A DNA stretch of 64,000 nucleotides from Pseudomonas sp. R5-89-07. GTDB taxonomy: Bacteria; Pseudomonadota; Gammaproteobacteria; Pseudomonadales; Pseudomonadaceae. The notes under the pieces were generated by a model that was given only the letters and a program-made list of their open reading frames with translations, was not told the DNA's origin and made no database searches. The position numbers and the translations under genes were made by a program. The DNA is taken from NCBI RefSeq assembly GCF_003851685.1, contig NZ_CP027727.1:310001-374000 (forward strand), in the 5' to 3' direction. Of the stretch, positions 29,358 to 39,208 are shown piece after piece (positions within the stretch are counted from its first letter, which is position 1; the number at the start of each line of letters is the position of its first letter).

Positions 29358-30436
29358 GCGATCAAATCCTTTACGTCAGTATTGCCAAGTCGTTCACCTT
29401 GATAACTGCCATCCTGGACCCTGCGGCACCATTCAAGGTTATCGAGGTACCACTGCACGGTCTTGCGCAGGCCGGTTTCAAAGGTTTCTTCCGGGACCCA
29501 GCCCAGTTCGCGCTCGATTTTGCTGGCGTCGATCGCATACCGCTGGTCGTGGCCCGGACGGTCCTTGACGAAAGTGATCAGGTCGGTGAATTGTTCCACG
29601 CCGGCTGGACGTTGCGGCGCCAGCTCTTCCAGCAGGGCGCAAATACCGCGGACTACGTCGATATTCTTCTGCTCGTTGTGGCCACCGATGTTATAGGTCT
29701 CGCCTACGACCCCAGTAGTCACCACCTTGAGCAGTGCACGGGCGTGATCCTCAACGAACAACCAGTCGCGCACCTGCAAGCCATCGCCATAGACCGGCAG
29801 CGGCTTGCCCGCGAGGGCGTTGAGGATGACCAGTGGAATCAACTTTTCAGGGAAATGGAACGGCCCATAGTTGTTCGAACAGTTGGTCAACAGCACCGGC
29901 AGGCCATAGGTACGTTGCCAGGCGCGGACCAAGTGGTCGGAAGCTGCCTTGCTTGCAGAGTAAGGCGAGCTGGGAGCGTATGGCGTGGTTTCGGTGAAAA
30001 GATCGTCCACGCCGTGCAGGTCGCCGTACACCTCATCGGTAGAGATGTGGTGGAAACGGAACGCGCTTTTGGCCGGTTCTGCCAGCTTCTGCCAATACGC
30101 CCGGGTGGCTTCCAGCAGGCTGTAGGTGCCGACAATGTTGGTCTGGATAAAATCCGACGGGCCGTCGATGGAGCGGTCCACATGGGACTCGGCCGCCAGA
30201 TGCATGATCGCTTCGGGTTGGAAGCGCGCCAGTAAGGCGCTGACGGTGGCCTGGTCGATGATATCGGCCTGGACGAACTCATAGCGGCTATTAGGCGCAA
30301 TGCTGGCCAGCGACTCAAGGTTGCCGGCGTAAGTGAGCTTGTCCAGGTTGAGCACTTCGTGCTCAGTGTGCTGGATCAAATGCCGGATCAGGGCCGAGCC
30401 AATAAATCCGGCACCGCCGGTAATGAGAATACGCAT
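29354..30436 (-). CDS. rfbB: dTDP-glucose 4,6-dehydratase
   Basis: The 360-residue extended SDR has the N-terminal motif [30 protein letters not shown], and the Tyr-Lys in [13 protein letters not shown]. It converts dTDP-glucose to dTDP-4-keto-6-deoxyglucose. It is the first gene of the rfbB-A-C-D operon, in which every junction is an ATGA overlap. The promoter should lie in the 150 bp shared with the divergent fusion gene at 30588. Confidence 0.95.
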   Translation of the reverse strand: MRILITGGAGFIGSALIRHLIQHTEHEVLNLDKLTYAGNLESLASIAPNSRYEFVQADIIDQATVSALLARFQPEAIMHLAAESHVDRSIDGPSDFIQTNIVGTYSLLEATRAYWQKLAEPAKSAFRFHHISTDEVYGDLHGVDDLFTETTPYAPSSPYSASKAASDHLVRAWQRTYGLPVLLTNCSNNYGPFHFPEKLIPLVILNALAGKPLPVYGDGLQVRDWLFVEDHARALLKVVTTGVVGETYNIGGHNEQKNIDVVRGICALLEELAPQRPAGVEQFTDLITFVKDRPGHDQRYAIDASKIERELGWVPEETFETGLRKTVQWYLDNLEWCRRVQDGSYQGERLGNTDVKDLIA

Positions 30437-30587
30437 GTCGAGGGCCTTTTCCTTAGACGGACATTAAGCGAAAGAAGCATAGCTTGAGTTGTGAATCGGG
30501 CGGGCGCAAGCACGGCGAGCAAGAGGGGTTGATTAACACCCCGGAACAATGGCGATATAGACGCCTTATAAAACCGAGGTCGTCACA

Positions 30588-33497
30588 ATGTTGCTTGCTA
30601 CCTTGATCCATCGCGCCAGTTTGCCCTGCCCCCAGTTGAGCCTTGGGCAGGCGGCCGATTTGCTTGAGCAACATTATGGCCTTGGTGGCACATTGCAGTC
30701 GCTGGGCAGTCAACAGGATCTCAACTACAGGATTGACAGCGCCGTGGGCCGCTTCGTTCTGAAAATATGCCGGGGTGACTACGCCGCAAATGAATTACTG
30801 GCCCAACACGCAGCCCTCAACCAGCTCCAGGGACACGCACAGCTGCGCGTGCCCAAGGTCATCAAGGCCCTCAACGGCGATGAGCTGCTGACCGTCAGCG
30901 TCGACGGGCAAACCCTGCACCTGCGTCTATTGGATTACATCGACGGCCAGCCCCTGACCCATTTGCCTCACCTGGGCCGCGATGTGATCGCAGGGTTCGG
31001 CGATTTGTGCGGGCGAATGAGCCTGGCGCTGGCAACGTTCACCCACCCCGGACTGGACCGCACCCTGCAGTGGGACCCACGCCACGCGCTCGAGCTGATC
31101 TCCCATCTAGTGACCACGCTGCCCGACCTCGCTCATCGCGCGGCACTTGAGCAGGTCGCCCGACAGGTCGAAGCGCATCTGCGCCCGTTGGCTGCACACT
31201 TGCCCTGGCAGGCCGTGCACATGGACATCACCGATGACAACGTGGTCTGGCAACGCGACGCGCAGCGACGCTGGCAAGTCCAGGGCGTGATTGATTTCGG
31301 CGACCTGGTGCACACCTGGCGCATCGCTGATCTGTCGGTGACGTGCGCAGCGCTGCTGCACCACGCCGATGGCGACCCTTTTGCCATCCTGCCGGCGATC
31401 CAGGCCTGTCACGCGGTAACGCCGTTGCAGCGCGAAGAGTTGCAGGTGCTGTGGCCGTTGATCGTCGCCCGTGCGGCGGTGTTGGTGCTGAGCAGTGAAC
31501 AGCAGCAACGCCTGGACCCTGATAACGCCTACCTGTTGAAAAATGCCGAGCACGAGTGGGAGATCTTCCACGTCGCGACATCGGTGCCGTTCGAATTGAT
31601 GGAAGCGGCGATCCTGAGTTGCGTCGGCGAAACGTTGCCAGCCTTGGCCAGCCAGGAGTTCGCCCCCTTGCTCCCGGGGCTGGTCGGGCGGGAGTTCGCG
31701 CTGATTGACCTGGGAGTGCTCAGCCCGCATTTCGAGGCGGGTAATTGGGAAACGCCTGGTATAGATCGGCGCCTGCTGGACGAAGCCGCGGCGGTGCATG
31801 GGCTGGCGGCCAGCCGGTATGGGCAATATCGGTTGTCGCGTACCCGCCCGGACAGCGGGGGCGAGCCGGATACTTTTGCCCTTCACGCCGAGTTACGCCT
31901 GCCCCATGGCACAGTGCTCGAAGCGCCTTTTGCGGGAACCCTGCGCGAAGGGGCTGACGGCTTGCTGTGCTTGTGCGCAGAGCGACTGAACCTGCGCCTA
32001 TGGGGCGTGAAAACGCTGCTCAGCCCCGGAGCAGGGGTTGTGAAAGGGCAAATGCTGGGTGAGGTGCACGGGCCGTTGATCGTGCAGCTGTGCCGTGCCG
32101 ACCTTGAGCCACCGCTGTTCTGTGTCCCCGCCAGGGCGCCGGCATGGCAGGCGTTGTGCCCGTCGCCGGCTGTGCTGCTCGGGCTGGCCTGCGATGCCGA
32201 GCCGGAGCTGGATCCCGAGGCCCTGCTGGCCCGGCGCGACGCCAGCTTCGCCCGCTCGCAGAAGCATTACTACGTCGACCCGCCCCGTATCGAGCGGGGC
32301 TGGCGCAATCACCTGATCGACATGCAAGGCCGCTCCTACCTGGACATGCTCAACAACGTGGCGGTGCTGGGCCACGGTCATCCACGCATGGCGGCGGTGG
32401 CAGCGCGGCAATGGTCGCTGCTCAACACCAATTCACGTTTTCATTACGCGGCGATTGCGGAATTTTCCGAACGCCTGCTGGCGCTCGCGCCAAAGGGCAT
32501 GGACCGGGTGTTCCTGGTCAACAGTGGCACCGAAGCCAATGACCTGGCGATCCGCCTGGCCTGGGCCTACAGCGGTGGGCGCGACATGCTCAGTGTGCTG
32601 GAGGCCTATCACGGCTGGTCGGTGGCGGCGGACGCGGTGTCTACCTCGATTGCCGATAACCCCCAGGCGTTGAGCAGCCGCCCCGACTGGGTGCACCCGG
32701 TGATGGCGCCGAATACCTATCGAGGTGAGTTTCGCGGGCCAGACAGCGCGCCAGACTATGTAAGAAGCGTGGAACATAACCTGGCGAAAGTCGCCGCTAG
32801 CCAACGTCAACTGGCGGGATTCATCTGCGAACCGGTGTATGGCAATGCCGGTGGCATTTCGTTGCCGCCAGGCTATCTGCAGCAGGTCTATGGGCTGGTC
32901 CGCGCCCAGGGCGGTGTGTGTATCGCCGATGAGGTGCAGGTGGGTTATGGCCGCATGGGGCATTTTTTCTGGGGTTTTGAAGAGCAGGGCGTCGTGCCGG
33001 ACATCATTACCATGGCCAAGGGTATGGGCAACGGCCAGCCTTTGGGTGCGGTGATCACCCGTCGAGCAATTGCCGAAGCCCTGGAAGCCGAGGGCTATTT
33101 CTTTTCGTCATCGGGCGGTAGCCCTGTCAGTTGCCGTATCGGCATAGCGGTGCTGGACGTGATGGAGGAAGAAGGGCTGTGGGAAAACGCCCAGGTGGTG
33201 GGCGGATACTTCAAGACACGCCTGCAAGCCTTGATCGAGCACCATCCGCTAGTCGGTGCGGTACACGGTTCCGGCTTCTATCTGGGGCTCGAGCTGGTAC
33301 GTGACCGGCAAACCCTGGAGCCCGCGACGCAGGAAACTGCGCTGTTATGTGATCGTCTACGCGAATTGGGCGTGTTCATGCAGCCGACCGGCGACTACCT
33401 GAACATCCTCAAGATCAAGCCGCCGATGGTCACAACCCGGCGCAGTGTGGATTTCTTCGTCGACATGCTGTCGAAGGTGCTGAATGAGCAGCTGTAG
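30588..33497 (+). CDS. Three-domain fusion: APH-type kinase, M23-like domain, class III aminotransferase (phospholyase type)
   Basis: The 969-residue cytoplasmic protein has three parts. Residues of about 30-300 are a phosphotransferase-like kinase (VHMDITDDNVVW and GVIDFGDLVHTWRI are the Brenner-type motifs). The middle holds a beta-rich segment resembling an M23/biotinyl-like domain (APFAGTLREGADGL) without clear catalytic His. From about residue 555 it is a class III PLP aminotransferase (NSGTEANDLAIRLAWAYSGG, then TMAKGMGNGQPLG with the PLP lysine). In animals the separate partners are hydroxylysine kinase and a phosphohydroxylysine phospholyase. The fusion may phosphorylate an amino alcohol and then eliminate phosphate, but the substrate is inferred. 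Confidence 0.8.
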   Translation: MLLATLIHRASLPCPQLSLGQAADLLEQHYGLGGTLQSLGSQQDLNYRIDSAVGRFVLKICRGDYAANELLAQHAALNQLQGHAQLRVPKVIKALNGDELLTVSVDGQTLHLRLLDYIDGQPLTHLPHLGRDVIAGFGDLCGRMSLALATFTHPGLDRTLQWDPRHALELISHLVTTLPDLAHRAALEQVARQVEAHLRPLAAHLPWQAVHMDITDDNVVWQRDAQRRWQVQGVIDFGDLVHTWRIADLSVTCAALLHHADGDPFAILPAIQACHAVTPLQREELQVLWPLIVARAAVLVLSSEQQQRLDPDNAYLLKNAEHEWEIFHVATSVPFELMEAAILSCVGETLPALASQEFAPLLPGLVGREFALIDLGVLSPHFEAGNWETPGIDRRLLDEAAAVHGLAASRYGQYRLSRTRPDSGGEPDTFALHAELRLPHGTVLEAPFAGTLREGADGLLCLCAERLNLRLWGVKTLLSPGAGVVKGQMLGEVHGPLIVQLCRADLEPPLFCVPARAPAWQALCPSPAVLLGLACDAEPELDPEALLARRDASFARSQKHYYVDPPRIERGWRNHLIDMQGRSYLDMLNNVAVLGHGHPRMAAVAARQWSLLNTNSRFHYAAIAEFSERLLALAPKGMDRVFLVNSGTEANDLAIRLAWAYSGGRDMLSVLEAYHGWSVAADAVSTSIADNPQALSSRPDWVHPVMAPNTYRGEFRGPDSAPDYVRSVEHNLAKVAASQRQLAGFICEPVYGNAGGISLPPGYLQQVYGLVRAQGGVCIADEVQVGYGRMGHFFWGFEEQGVVPDIITMAKGMGNGQPLGAVITRRAIAEALEAEGYFFSSSGGSPVSCRIGIAVLDVMEEEGLWENAQVVGGYFKTRLQALIEHHPLVGAVHGSGFYLGLELVRDRQTLEPATQETALLCDRLRELGVFMQPTGDYLNILKIKPPMVTTRRSVDFFVDMLSKVLNEQL

Positions 33498-33617
33498 TAA
33501 ATCGATTGTTATCGGTTAACGTTCGTCATATTTATTTCCTGTTATCTTTAATCTCTATTAAAGCCGATATTTATCCATTATAAAGTCGGTTTTCACCTAT
33601 TCGGAGCCTTGATCTTC

Positions 33618-34724
33618 ATGACCACCCTGCACAGCACGCCACGCGCCGATGGCTTCCATATGCCCGCCGAATGGGCGCCACAGACCCAAACCTGGATGAT
33701 CTGGCCCGAGCGTCCGGACAACTGGCGCCTGGGCGGCAAGCCGGCGCAGGCGGCCCATGTGGCGGTGGCCAAGGCCATCGCACGGTTTGAGCCTGTGACC
33801 GTCGCGGTTTCTGCCGGCCAGTACGAAAATGCCCGTAGCCGTCTGGATGTGCCGAATATCCGCGTGGTGGAAATGTCCAGCGACGACGCCTGGGTCCGAG
33901 ACACCGGGCCGACCTTCGTGATCAACGACAGTGGCGAAGTACGCGGTGTGAACTGGGACTTCAACGCCTGGGGCGGTTTTGATGGCGGCCTGTATGCGCC
34001 GTGGAACCGTGACGCACAGGTGGGCGGCAAGATTCTGGAGATCGAGCGTGCATCGCGTTACCGCACCGAAGGTTTTGTGCTGGAGGGTGGTTCGATCCAC
34101 GTCGACGGCGAGGGCACTCTGATTACCACCGAAGAGTGCCTGCTGAACCGCAATCGCAATCCGCACTTGGATCGTGCCGCCATCGAAGCGGTGCTCAGCG
34201 CCAATCTGGCGGTGGACAAGATCATCTGGCTGCCGGATGGCCTGTTCAACGACGAAACCGACGGCCATGTGGATAACTTCTGCTGCTATGTGCGTCCAGG
34301 TGAAGTGTTGCTGGCCTGGACCGATGACCCGCAAGACCCGAACTACTCGCGCTGCCACGCTGCCATGGACGTGCTGCAAAGCAGCACCGACGCCCAGGGC
34401 CGCTCGTTCACGGTGCATAAGATGCCCATCCCGGGGCCGCTCTATGCCACCGAAGAAGAATGTGCCGGTGTCGATCCGGTAGACGGCAGCCAGGAACGTA
34501 ACCCGAGCGTGCGGTTGGCCGGTTCTTACGTCAATTTCCTGATCGTCAACGGCGGCATCATTGCGCCGAGCTTCGACGACCCGTTGGATCACCAGGCCAA
34601 GCAGATCCTTCAGAACCTGTTCCCACAACACGAAGTGGTGATGGTGCCAGGCCGCGAACTGTTACTGGGGGGCGGCAATATCCATTGCCTGACCCAACAG
34701 CAGCCAGCCCCGCAGAGAAATTGA
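33618..34724 (+). CDS. aguA: Agmatine deiminase
   Basis: From ATG 33618 the product is 368 residues. It is chosen over TTG 33609 because the CGGAG site at about 33602 is correctly spaced only for 33618. Motifs include [20 protein letters not shown], the catalytic [11 protein letters not shown] and [13 protein letters not shown], and the cysteine in [16 protein letters not shown]. AguA makes N-carbamoylputrescine from agmatine. aguB is not adjacent here, unlike P. aeruginosa. The aguA-OprD porin neighbourhood resembles PA0291-PA0292. Confidence 0.94.
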   Translation: MTTLHSTPRADGFHMPAEWAPQTQTWMIWPERPDNWRLGGKPAQAAHVAVAKAIARFEPVTVAVSAGQYENARSRLDVPNIRVVEMSSDDAWVRDTGPTFVINDSGEVRGVNWDFNAWGGFDGGLYAPWNRDAQVGGKILEIERASRYRTEGFVLEGGSIHVDGEGTLITTEECLLNRNRNPHLDRAAIEAVLSANLAVDKIIWLPDGLFNDETDGHVDNFCCYVRPGEVLLAWTDDPQDPNYSRCHAAMDVLQSSTDAQGRSFTVHKMPIPGPLYATEEECAGVDPVDGSQERNPSVRLAGSYVNFLIVNGGIIAPSFDDPLDHQAKQILQNLFPQHEVVMVPGRELLLGGGNIHCLTQQQPAPQRN

Positions 34725-34755
34725 GTGCGGTTGTAACAGCGCTTTGATGGCGAGC

Positions 34756-34818
34756 GAGCACTGCATGAGTGCAGTGCTCTAGGCAAGCCCGCGGCCCAGC
34801 ACGGTCGCGGGCTTTTTT
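34756..34818 (+). terminator. Tandem hairpins ending aguA transcription
   Basis: A perfect ten-base-pair hairpin (GAGCACTGCA, loop TGAG, TGCAGTGCTC) at 34756-34779 is followed by AAGCCCGCG and CGCGGGCTT at 34785-34813 with a T-run. The second is a normal Rho-independent terminator. The first may be part of a degenerate REP element. Confidence 0.8.
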
Positions 34819-34901
34819 GTGCCTGAATGCCTGTGAGTACGGGATATTGGCATAGCTCTTGTATCGGCAAACAAACGACAGAGCGCCAAGGTGATGACTG
34901 C

Positions 34902-35177
34902 ATGGTTCTGTCACAAACCTTGAGTAAGTTAGCCGCTCACGCAGCAGGAGAGAGCGCTGAAATGAACGCCGAAATCAACTCGATACACGCGCGCATGTTC
35001 CACCCGGTGCGGGTCGACGGCGACGCGATCCACGCGCTGGCGCTCTGGTTGAAGGAGAACGGCTCGCGACAGCTCAGGCAACAACCTGATTTGCTCAGCC
35101 TGATGAGTGAACGCTACCCGGCGGGGCTGTTCACGGAGGATGAGGTGAAGGTGTTGTACGAACTGGAAAACAACTGA
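34902..35177 (+). CDS. Small hypothetical protein
   Basis: From ATG 34902, with AAGGTGATG just upstream, the product is 91 residues (MVLSQTLSKLAAHAAGESAE to KVLYELENN). It is mixed in charge with no signal peptide or membrane segment. An upstream in-frame ATG at 34827 would overlap the leader without a ribosome-binding site. I do not recognise a family. It lies between the aguA terminator and a REPIN, so it is probably monocistronic. Confidence 0.6.
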   Translation: MVLSQTLSKLAAHAAGESAEMNAEINSIHARMFHPVRVDGDAIHALALWLKENGSRQLRQQPDLLSLMSERYPAGLFTEDEVKVLYELENN

Positions 35178-35193
35178 AGAACACCGAAGAATA

Positions 35194-35287
35194 AGTGTGG
35201 GAGTGGGCTTGCCCCCGATAGTGGTGGGTCAGTCATTATTTCGTTGGCTGGCACACCGCAATCGGGGGCAAGCCCCCTCCCACATTG
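35194..35287. repeat. REPIN
   Basis: GTGTGGGAGTGGGCTTGCCC faces GGGGCAAGCCCCCTCCCACA. The left arm has one change from the consensus. It lies between the small hypothetical gene and the convergent TonB receptor gene. Confidence 0.92.
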
Positions 35288-35309
35288 GTTGCGTCTGGCC
35301 TGATGGAAT

Positions 35310-37397
35310 CTAGAAGCTGTAAGTGCCAGTCACCACCAGGCTACGTGGTTCGCCTGGCTGGATTTGCGCGACGCTAGTGGCTGAGGCGTAATAGTGTTTG
35401 TCGGCGATATTGTTCAGCGCCGCGCTGACGTCCCACGCCTTCTGACGGAACCCGGCCAGCGCGTCCCAGCGACCATATCCCGGTAACACCACGGTGTTGA
35501 GGTTGTCGGCATAACGATCACCGACCAGGGTCAGCCCGGTTTCCGCATACCAGCCCATCTCCGGTTTCCAGGTGATGAACAAACTGGCATTGCGCTTGGC
35601 CACGTCGCTGATGCGCTTGCCTTCGAAACCATTGTTGTCCTCATCGACCTTGGCATCCTGCAAGCCGATACCGCCACGCACGTACCAATTGCCGATGACC
35701 TTACCGGTGGCCGTCAGCTCGATACCGCGTGAAGTCTGCTTACCTGTCAGCAGGGTGATCGTGCGGTCCAGAGGGTCGCTGGTGCGACGGTTATAGAGTT
35801 CGAGTTCGTACACGGCCAGGGTGGTGCTCAAGCGGTCATCGAGCCAATCGCTTTTGACCCCGATTTCCTTCTGCTTGGTCAGCTCGGGGCTCAGGTCGTT
35901 GACGCTGCCGGCCGCATTCGGCGTGATGCCGATCAAGCCGCCGCCTGCCGGGGAGAAGGTTTTGCTCCACGAGGCATAGAACGAGTGATGCTCCAGCGGC
36001 GTCCACACCAGGCCCAAACGTGGGCTGGTGCTGTGGCTTTTCACGTCCTGCCGGGTGTTGAGCAGTTTGTTGGTGGTGTCCACTTCGAAGCGGTCATAAC
36101 GCAGCCCGCCCAGCAGTTGCCACTGATCGTTCAGGCGCAGTTGATCCTGTACGTACAACGCGCGGCTTTCGACTTCAGTGTGGTTGTCGCTCGACAGGCT
36201 CATGCGTCCGGTATGGCGCAGATTACGATTGGGCCGGTTGAGGTCCAGGCTCGGCACGGCCTGGCCGCCCCGATTGGCTGCGGTGGCGGAGTAGAGTTTC
36301 GGATCGCGGCGCTGGCTGCCCAGTTCGATACCGGTGAGCAGGCGGTGCTCTAGCCCGAAGGTATCGAAACCACCTTCCACTTCGAGGTTGTTGAACACAT
36401 TGCGGGTGGTCAGGTCCTGTTGCCAATGCTGGCGGCTGACGGTGTTGGTTTTCGCGTCGTAGCCGGTCTGGTAGGTGTTGTCGAAATCGCTGTCGAGCTT
36501 GAACACGCCCAGGGTGTGGCGCAGTTGCCAGTTGTCGTTGAGCTCATAGGCGAGCCTGGAGCGCAGGGACTGGGAGGTGTCATCGATGTAATCGCCACTG
36601 GAGAAGTAGGTGGTGCTACGACTCACATCGGCTGGGCGCCCGTTGACGCCAGGAATGCCACGGTCCGGCGTGCGGTTGTAGCGGCTGTATTCGTACTGCA
36701 CCAACCAGTTCAGCTCGGGTGTGAGCTGCCAGCTCATCGACGGCGCGAACAACTGGCGGTTGCCACTGACGCCGTCGCGAAAGCTGTTGTTGTCCTGGTT
36801 GCCCATGTTCAGGCGCAGGCTGATGTCATCGCTGGGGTCGGTACTCAGGTCGGCATACAAGCTGCGCAAATCGTTGCTGCCGCCCTGGGCTTCGATGCTG
36901 GATTCGCGGCCGGGGGTTGGCAGCTTGCTCACACGGTTGACGATCCCGCCCTGGCCGCCGCGCCCGTAGAGCACTGCCGCCGGCCCCTTGAGCACTTCGA
37001 TGCGCTCGATGTTGTGCAGGTCGCGCACGTATTGGCTGTCGTCGCGAATGCCGTCCAGGTAGAAGTCATTGCTCGCGTCGAAACCGCGGATACGCAGGCT
37101 GTCGAAACGTGTGTCGGCGCCGCTGCTGACGTTGGGAATACCGCTCAACGCCTGGCCCAGATCGTTAGTGCCATAGGCGCGCAGGTTTTCGGTTTTCACC
37201 GAATCGATGGCCTGGGGCACATAACGCACGGCAGTCGCAGTGCGCGTGGCGGTGTTGCTCTGCTTGACGCGTGGGTCGTCTTCGTCGACTTCGGCGTTGA
37301 TCGAAGTGGCGGGCAAGACGGTGGTTGCACAGGCGAAACCGGCAGACAGCACTACAGAAAGCCCGAGGGAAAGGGGTGTCAGGCGAGGCGCAAGCAT
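35310..37397 (-). CDS. TonB-dependent siderophore receptor
   Basis: From ATG 37397 the product is about 695 residues with a signal peptide (MLAPRLTPLSLGLSVVLSAG). The plug domain follows (YVPQAIDSVKTENLRAYG, IRGFDASNDFYLDGIRDD, VLKGPAAVLYGRGGQGGIVN). The C-terminal 22-strand barrel ends in SLVVTGTYSF with the usual terminal Phe. The more distal start at 37478 would precede the signal peptide. The likely cargo is a ferric catecholate or hydroxamate siderophore of foreign origin, because no synthesis genes are near. Confidence 0.9.
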   Translation of the reverse strand: MLAPRLTPLSLGLSVVLSAGFACATTVLPATSINAEVDEDDPRVKQSNTATRTATAVRYVPQAIDSVKTENLRAYGTNDLGQALSGIPNVSSGADTRFDSLRIRGFDASNDFYLDGIRDDSQYVRDLHNIERIEVLKGPAAVLYGRGGQGGIVNRVSKLPTPGRESSIEAQGGSNDLRSLYADLSTDPSDDISLRLNMGNQDNNSFRDGVSGNRQLFAPSMSWQLTPELNWLVQYEYSRYNRTPDRGIPGVNGRPADVSRSTTYFSSGDYIDDTSQSLRSRLAYELNDNWQLRHTLGVFKLDSDFDNTYQTGYDAKTNTVSRQHWQQDLTTRNVFNNLEVEGGFDTFGLEHRLLTGIELGSQRRDPKLYSATAANRGGQAVPSLDLNRPNRNLRHTGRMSLSSDNHTEVESRALYVQDQLRLNDQWQLLGGLRYDRFEVDTTNKLLNTRQDVKSHSTSPRLGLVWTPLEHHSFYASWSKTFSPAGGGLIGITPNAAGSVNDLSPELTKQKEIGVKSDWLDDRLSTTLAVYELELYNRRTSDPLDRTITLLTGKQTSRGIELTATGKVIGNWYVRGGIGLQDAKVDEDNNGFEGKRISDVAKRNASLFITWKPEMGWYAETGLTLVGDRYADNLNTVVLPGYGRWDALAGFRQKAWDVSAALNNIADKHYYASATSVAQIQPGEPRSLVVTGTYSF

Positions 37398-37607
37398 GGG
37401 GAAAAGTGTCCGAATTGTCAGAATGGAAAAGTGCGCGAATGGTAATGCTTTGCATTTGCTCGCGTGATCTATTCCCAAACGTACCGGCTGCTAATTTGTT
37501 ACTTAATATGTTTTACAGGGGGAGAACAGGAATTTTCAGACCCTTCGCCGGGGCGCAATGGGTCTTTGCTTAGAATTATTTAGCCTAAATCCAAGTGGTT
37601 CACGAAA
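37398..37607. other. Intergenic region upstream of the TonB receptor
   Basis: This 210-bp stretch should hold the TonB-receptor promoter. An imperfect AT-rich dyad (GAATGGTAATGC / GCATTTGCTCGC) near 37436-37467 is a weak Fur-box candidate. Its match to the GATAAT hexamer pattern is poor, so Fur control is an inference from the gene's role. No coding frame is convincing. Confidence 0.3.
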
Positions 37608-37637
37608 TTGACACATAGTTCAACGCGCGCATAGGAT
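37608..37637 (+). promoter_or_regulatory. Sigma-70-type promoter upstream of a terminator hairpin
   Basis: TTGACA at 37608-37613 and TAGGAT at 37632-37637 are separated by 18 bp. A transcript would start near 37644 and meet the hairpin at 37684-37725 after roughly 80 nt. Confidence 0.5.
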
Positions 37638-37643
37638 TGCGTC

Positions 37644-37725
37644 CAACGCCTGTGGCTAACAGCCATGACTCATCCAATAAGAAAAGGCCCGCGGCAGTTC
37701 AGTCGTCCGCGGGCTTTGTTTTTTC
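37644..37725 (+). ncRNA. Candidate small RNA or transcription attenuator upstream of the OprD-family porin gene
   Basis: A promoter-like pair at 37608-37637 is followed by a hairpin CTGTGGCTAACAGCCATG near 37650. An A-rich stretch (CAATAAGAAAAGG) comes next, then a terminator with stem GCCCGCGG / CCGCGGGC and a T-rich tail ending near 37725. No plus-strand gene precedes it. The element is either an independent small RNA of about 80 nt or a leader attenuator for the porin, whose ATG is 81 bp beyond. I do not recognise it as a named RNA. Confidence 0.4.
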
Positions 37726-37805
37726 TGGAGAAAGTCGACATCAGAAAGCGATACGGGGCCTGGTGTCATAGCGCGTACTCAACCAGTAATAAGGAATATA
37801 AGAAC

Positions 37806-39092
37806 ATGTTGAAGCAACGGATGAGTCTGATCGCTCTGGGGATTTTGAGCGCATCGACAGCCATGGCGAACGACCAGGAGCAATCCAAGGGTTTCGTTGA
37901 AGACAGCCACCTGAACATCGCAGCACGTAACGCCTACATCAGCCGTGACTACAAGAACGGCAAGCAGGACAAGGCCGAGTGGGGCCAAGGCTTTATCGGC
38001 AAGTTCGAGTCCGGCTTCACCCAGGGCACTGTGGGCGTGGGTGTGGACGTTATCGGCCAATACGCGATTCGTCTGGACGGCGGCAAGGGTCGCAGCGGTG
38101 CGGGCGGTATCGACTTCTTCAAGCAAGGCGATAGCGGCGAAGCTGCCAACGATCTGGCCAAAGGCGGCGCAGCCGTCAAGGCGCGTATTTCCAACACCGT
38201 GATCAAATACGGTCAGCAGATGCCAGCCGTGCCTGTGTTGCAGTACGACAATTCGCGTTTGTTGTCGGAAACCTACGAGGGCACCTCGATTGTTTCCAAG
38301 GAAATCGCCGGTCTGCAACTGGACGCCGGTCATTTCACCAAGGAAGCACGCAAGAGCGCCGAAGGTAGCGACAGCGGCCGTCTGAAAAGCATCAACTACA
38401 TCGGTGGTAGCTACAAATTCACCGAAAGCCTGTCGGCTGCGTTGTATGCCTCCGACATGCAGGACGTGCTGAAGAAGCAGTACGTCAACGTCAACTACGT
38501 GCTGGCGCTGCCAGAGAAACAGTCGCTGACCTTTGACTTCAATGGCTACAAAACCAAGCTGGACCGCAGTTTCGCCCTGGAAAACCAAGGTGATGCGGAC
38601 GCCCGCGACAACAAGATCTGGAGCTTGGGCGCTACCTGGGCCGTTGGCGCTCACAGCTTCACCCTCGCTCACCAGCGCAGCACCGGTGACACCGGCTACC
38701 TGTACGGCGGCTACCGCAACGCTGGCGGCATCGGCGACGGCGGCAATACCATCCTGCTGGCCAACTCCTACTGGTCCGACTTCAACGGCAAGGACGAGCG
38801 CTCCTGGCAGGCAGGCTACGGCATCGACTTCGCCACCTTCGGCGTACCGGGCCTGACCTACAACATCGCCTATGTACGCGGTACCAATATCGACGACGGC
38901 ACTGGCCGTGGCGATGGTACCGAGCGTGAAATCTGGAACCAGTTCAAGTACGTGGTACAGAGCGGCCCGGCCAAAGACCTGAGCCTGCGTGCTCGCGCCT
39001 CGTGGTTGCGCGTTTCCAACAACGCCAGTAACTACAACGTAGGCGGTAACGAAATCCGCCTGTTCGCCGACTACCCGATCAACGTTTTCTAA
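37806..39092 (+). CDS. OprD-family outer-membrane porin
   Basis: From ATG 37806, with AAGGAATATAAG just upstream, the product is 428 residues. It has a signal peptide (MLKQRMSLIALGILSASTAMA) and the OprD-family start GFVEDSHLNIAARNAYISRD. The family repeats FESGFTQGTVGVGVDVIGQY and KDLSLRARASWLRVSN are also visible, and the last residues are DYPINVF. It should be an 18-strand barrel for uptake of a small organic acid, amino acid or peptide. The position beside aguA resembles oprE of P. aeruginosa, but substrate and name are not certain. Confidence 0.88.
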   Translation: MLKQRMSLIALGILSASTAMANDQEQSKGFVEDSHLNIAARNAYISRDYKNGKQDKAEWGQGFIGKFESGFTQGTVGVGVDVIGQYAIRLDGGKGRSGAGGIDFFKQGDSGEAANDLAKGGAAVKARISNTVIKYGQQMPAVPVLQYDNSRLLSETYEGTSIVSKEIAGLQLDAGHFTKEARKSAEGSDSGRLKSINYIGGSYKFTESLSAALYASDMQDVLKKQYVNVNYVLALPEKQSLTFDFNGYKTKLDRSFALENQGDADARDNKIWSLGATWAVGAHSFTLAHQRSTGDTGYLYGGYRNAGGIGDGGNTILLANSYWSDFNGKDERSWQAGYGIDFATFGVPGLTYNIAYVRGTNIDDGTGRGDGTEREIWNQFKYVVQSGPAKDLSLRARASWLRVSNNASNYNVGGNEIRLFADYPINVF

Positions 39093-39124
39093 TTGATCGC
39101 AGGTCGCGCCTGATACCCGGCGAT

Positions 39125-39153
39125 AAAAAACCCCGACTGGTTCGGGGTTTTTT
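39125..39153 (+). terminator. Rho-independent terminator of the porin gene
   Basis: AAAACCCCG and CGGGGTTTT form a stem around ACTGGTT and are followed by a long T-run. Its A-rich left side could also serve the convergent MDR gene on the minus strand. Confidence 0.92.
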
Positions 39154-39208
39154 TTATGTCTGAAGTTGACCGCGCCAGGCCTTGAGAGCCGCTCCGACAA
39201 TAAAAATC

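Noticed and set aside
34756..34813. Possible small RNA from the tandem hairpins after aguA
   Set aside because: The second hairpin is a normal terminator placed right after a gene on the same strand, so aguA transcription explains it.
37779..39200. A 473-codon minus-strand frame opposite the porin
   Set aside because: It is an antisense shadow. The plus-strand frame has a signal peptide, OprD motifs and a ribosome-binding site.
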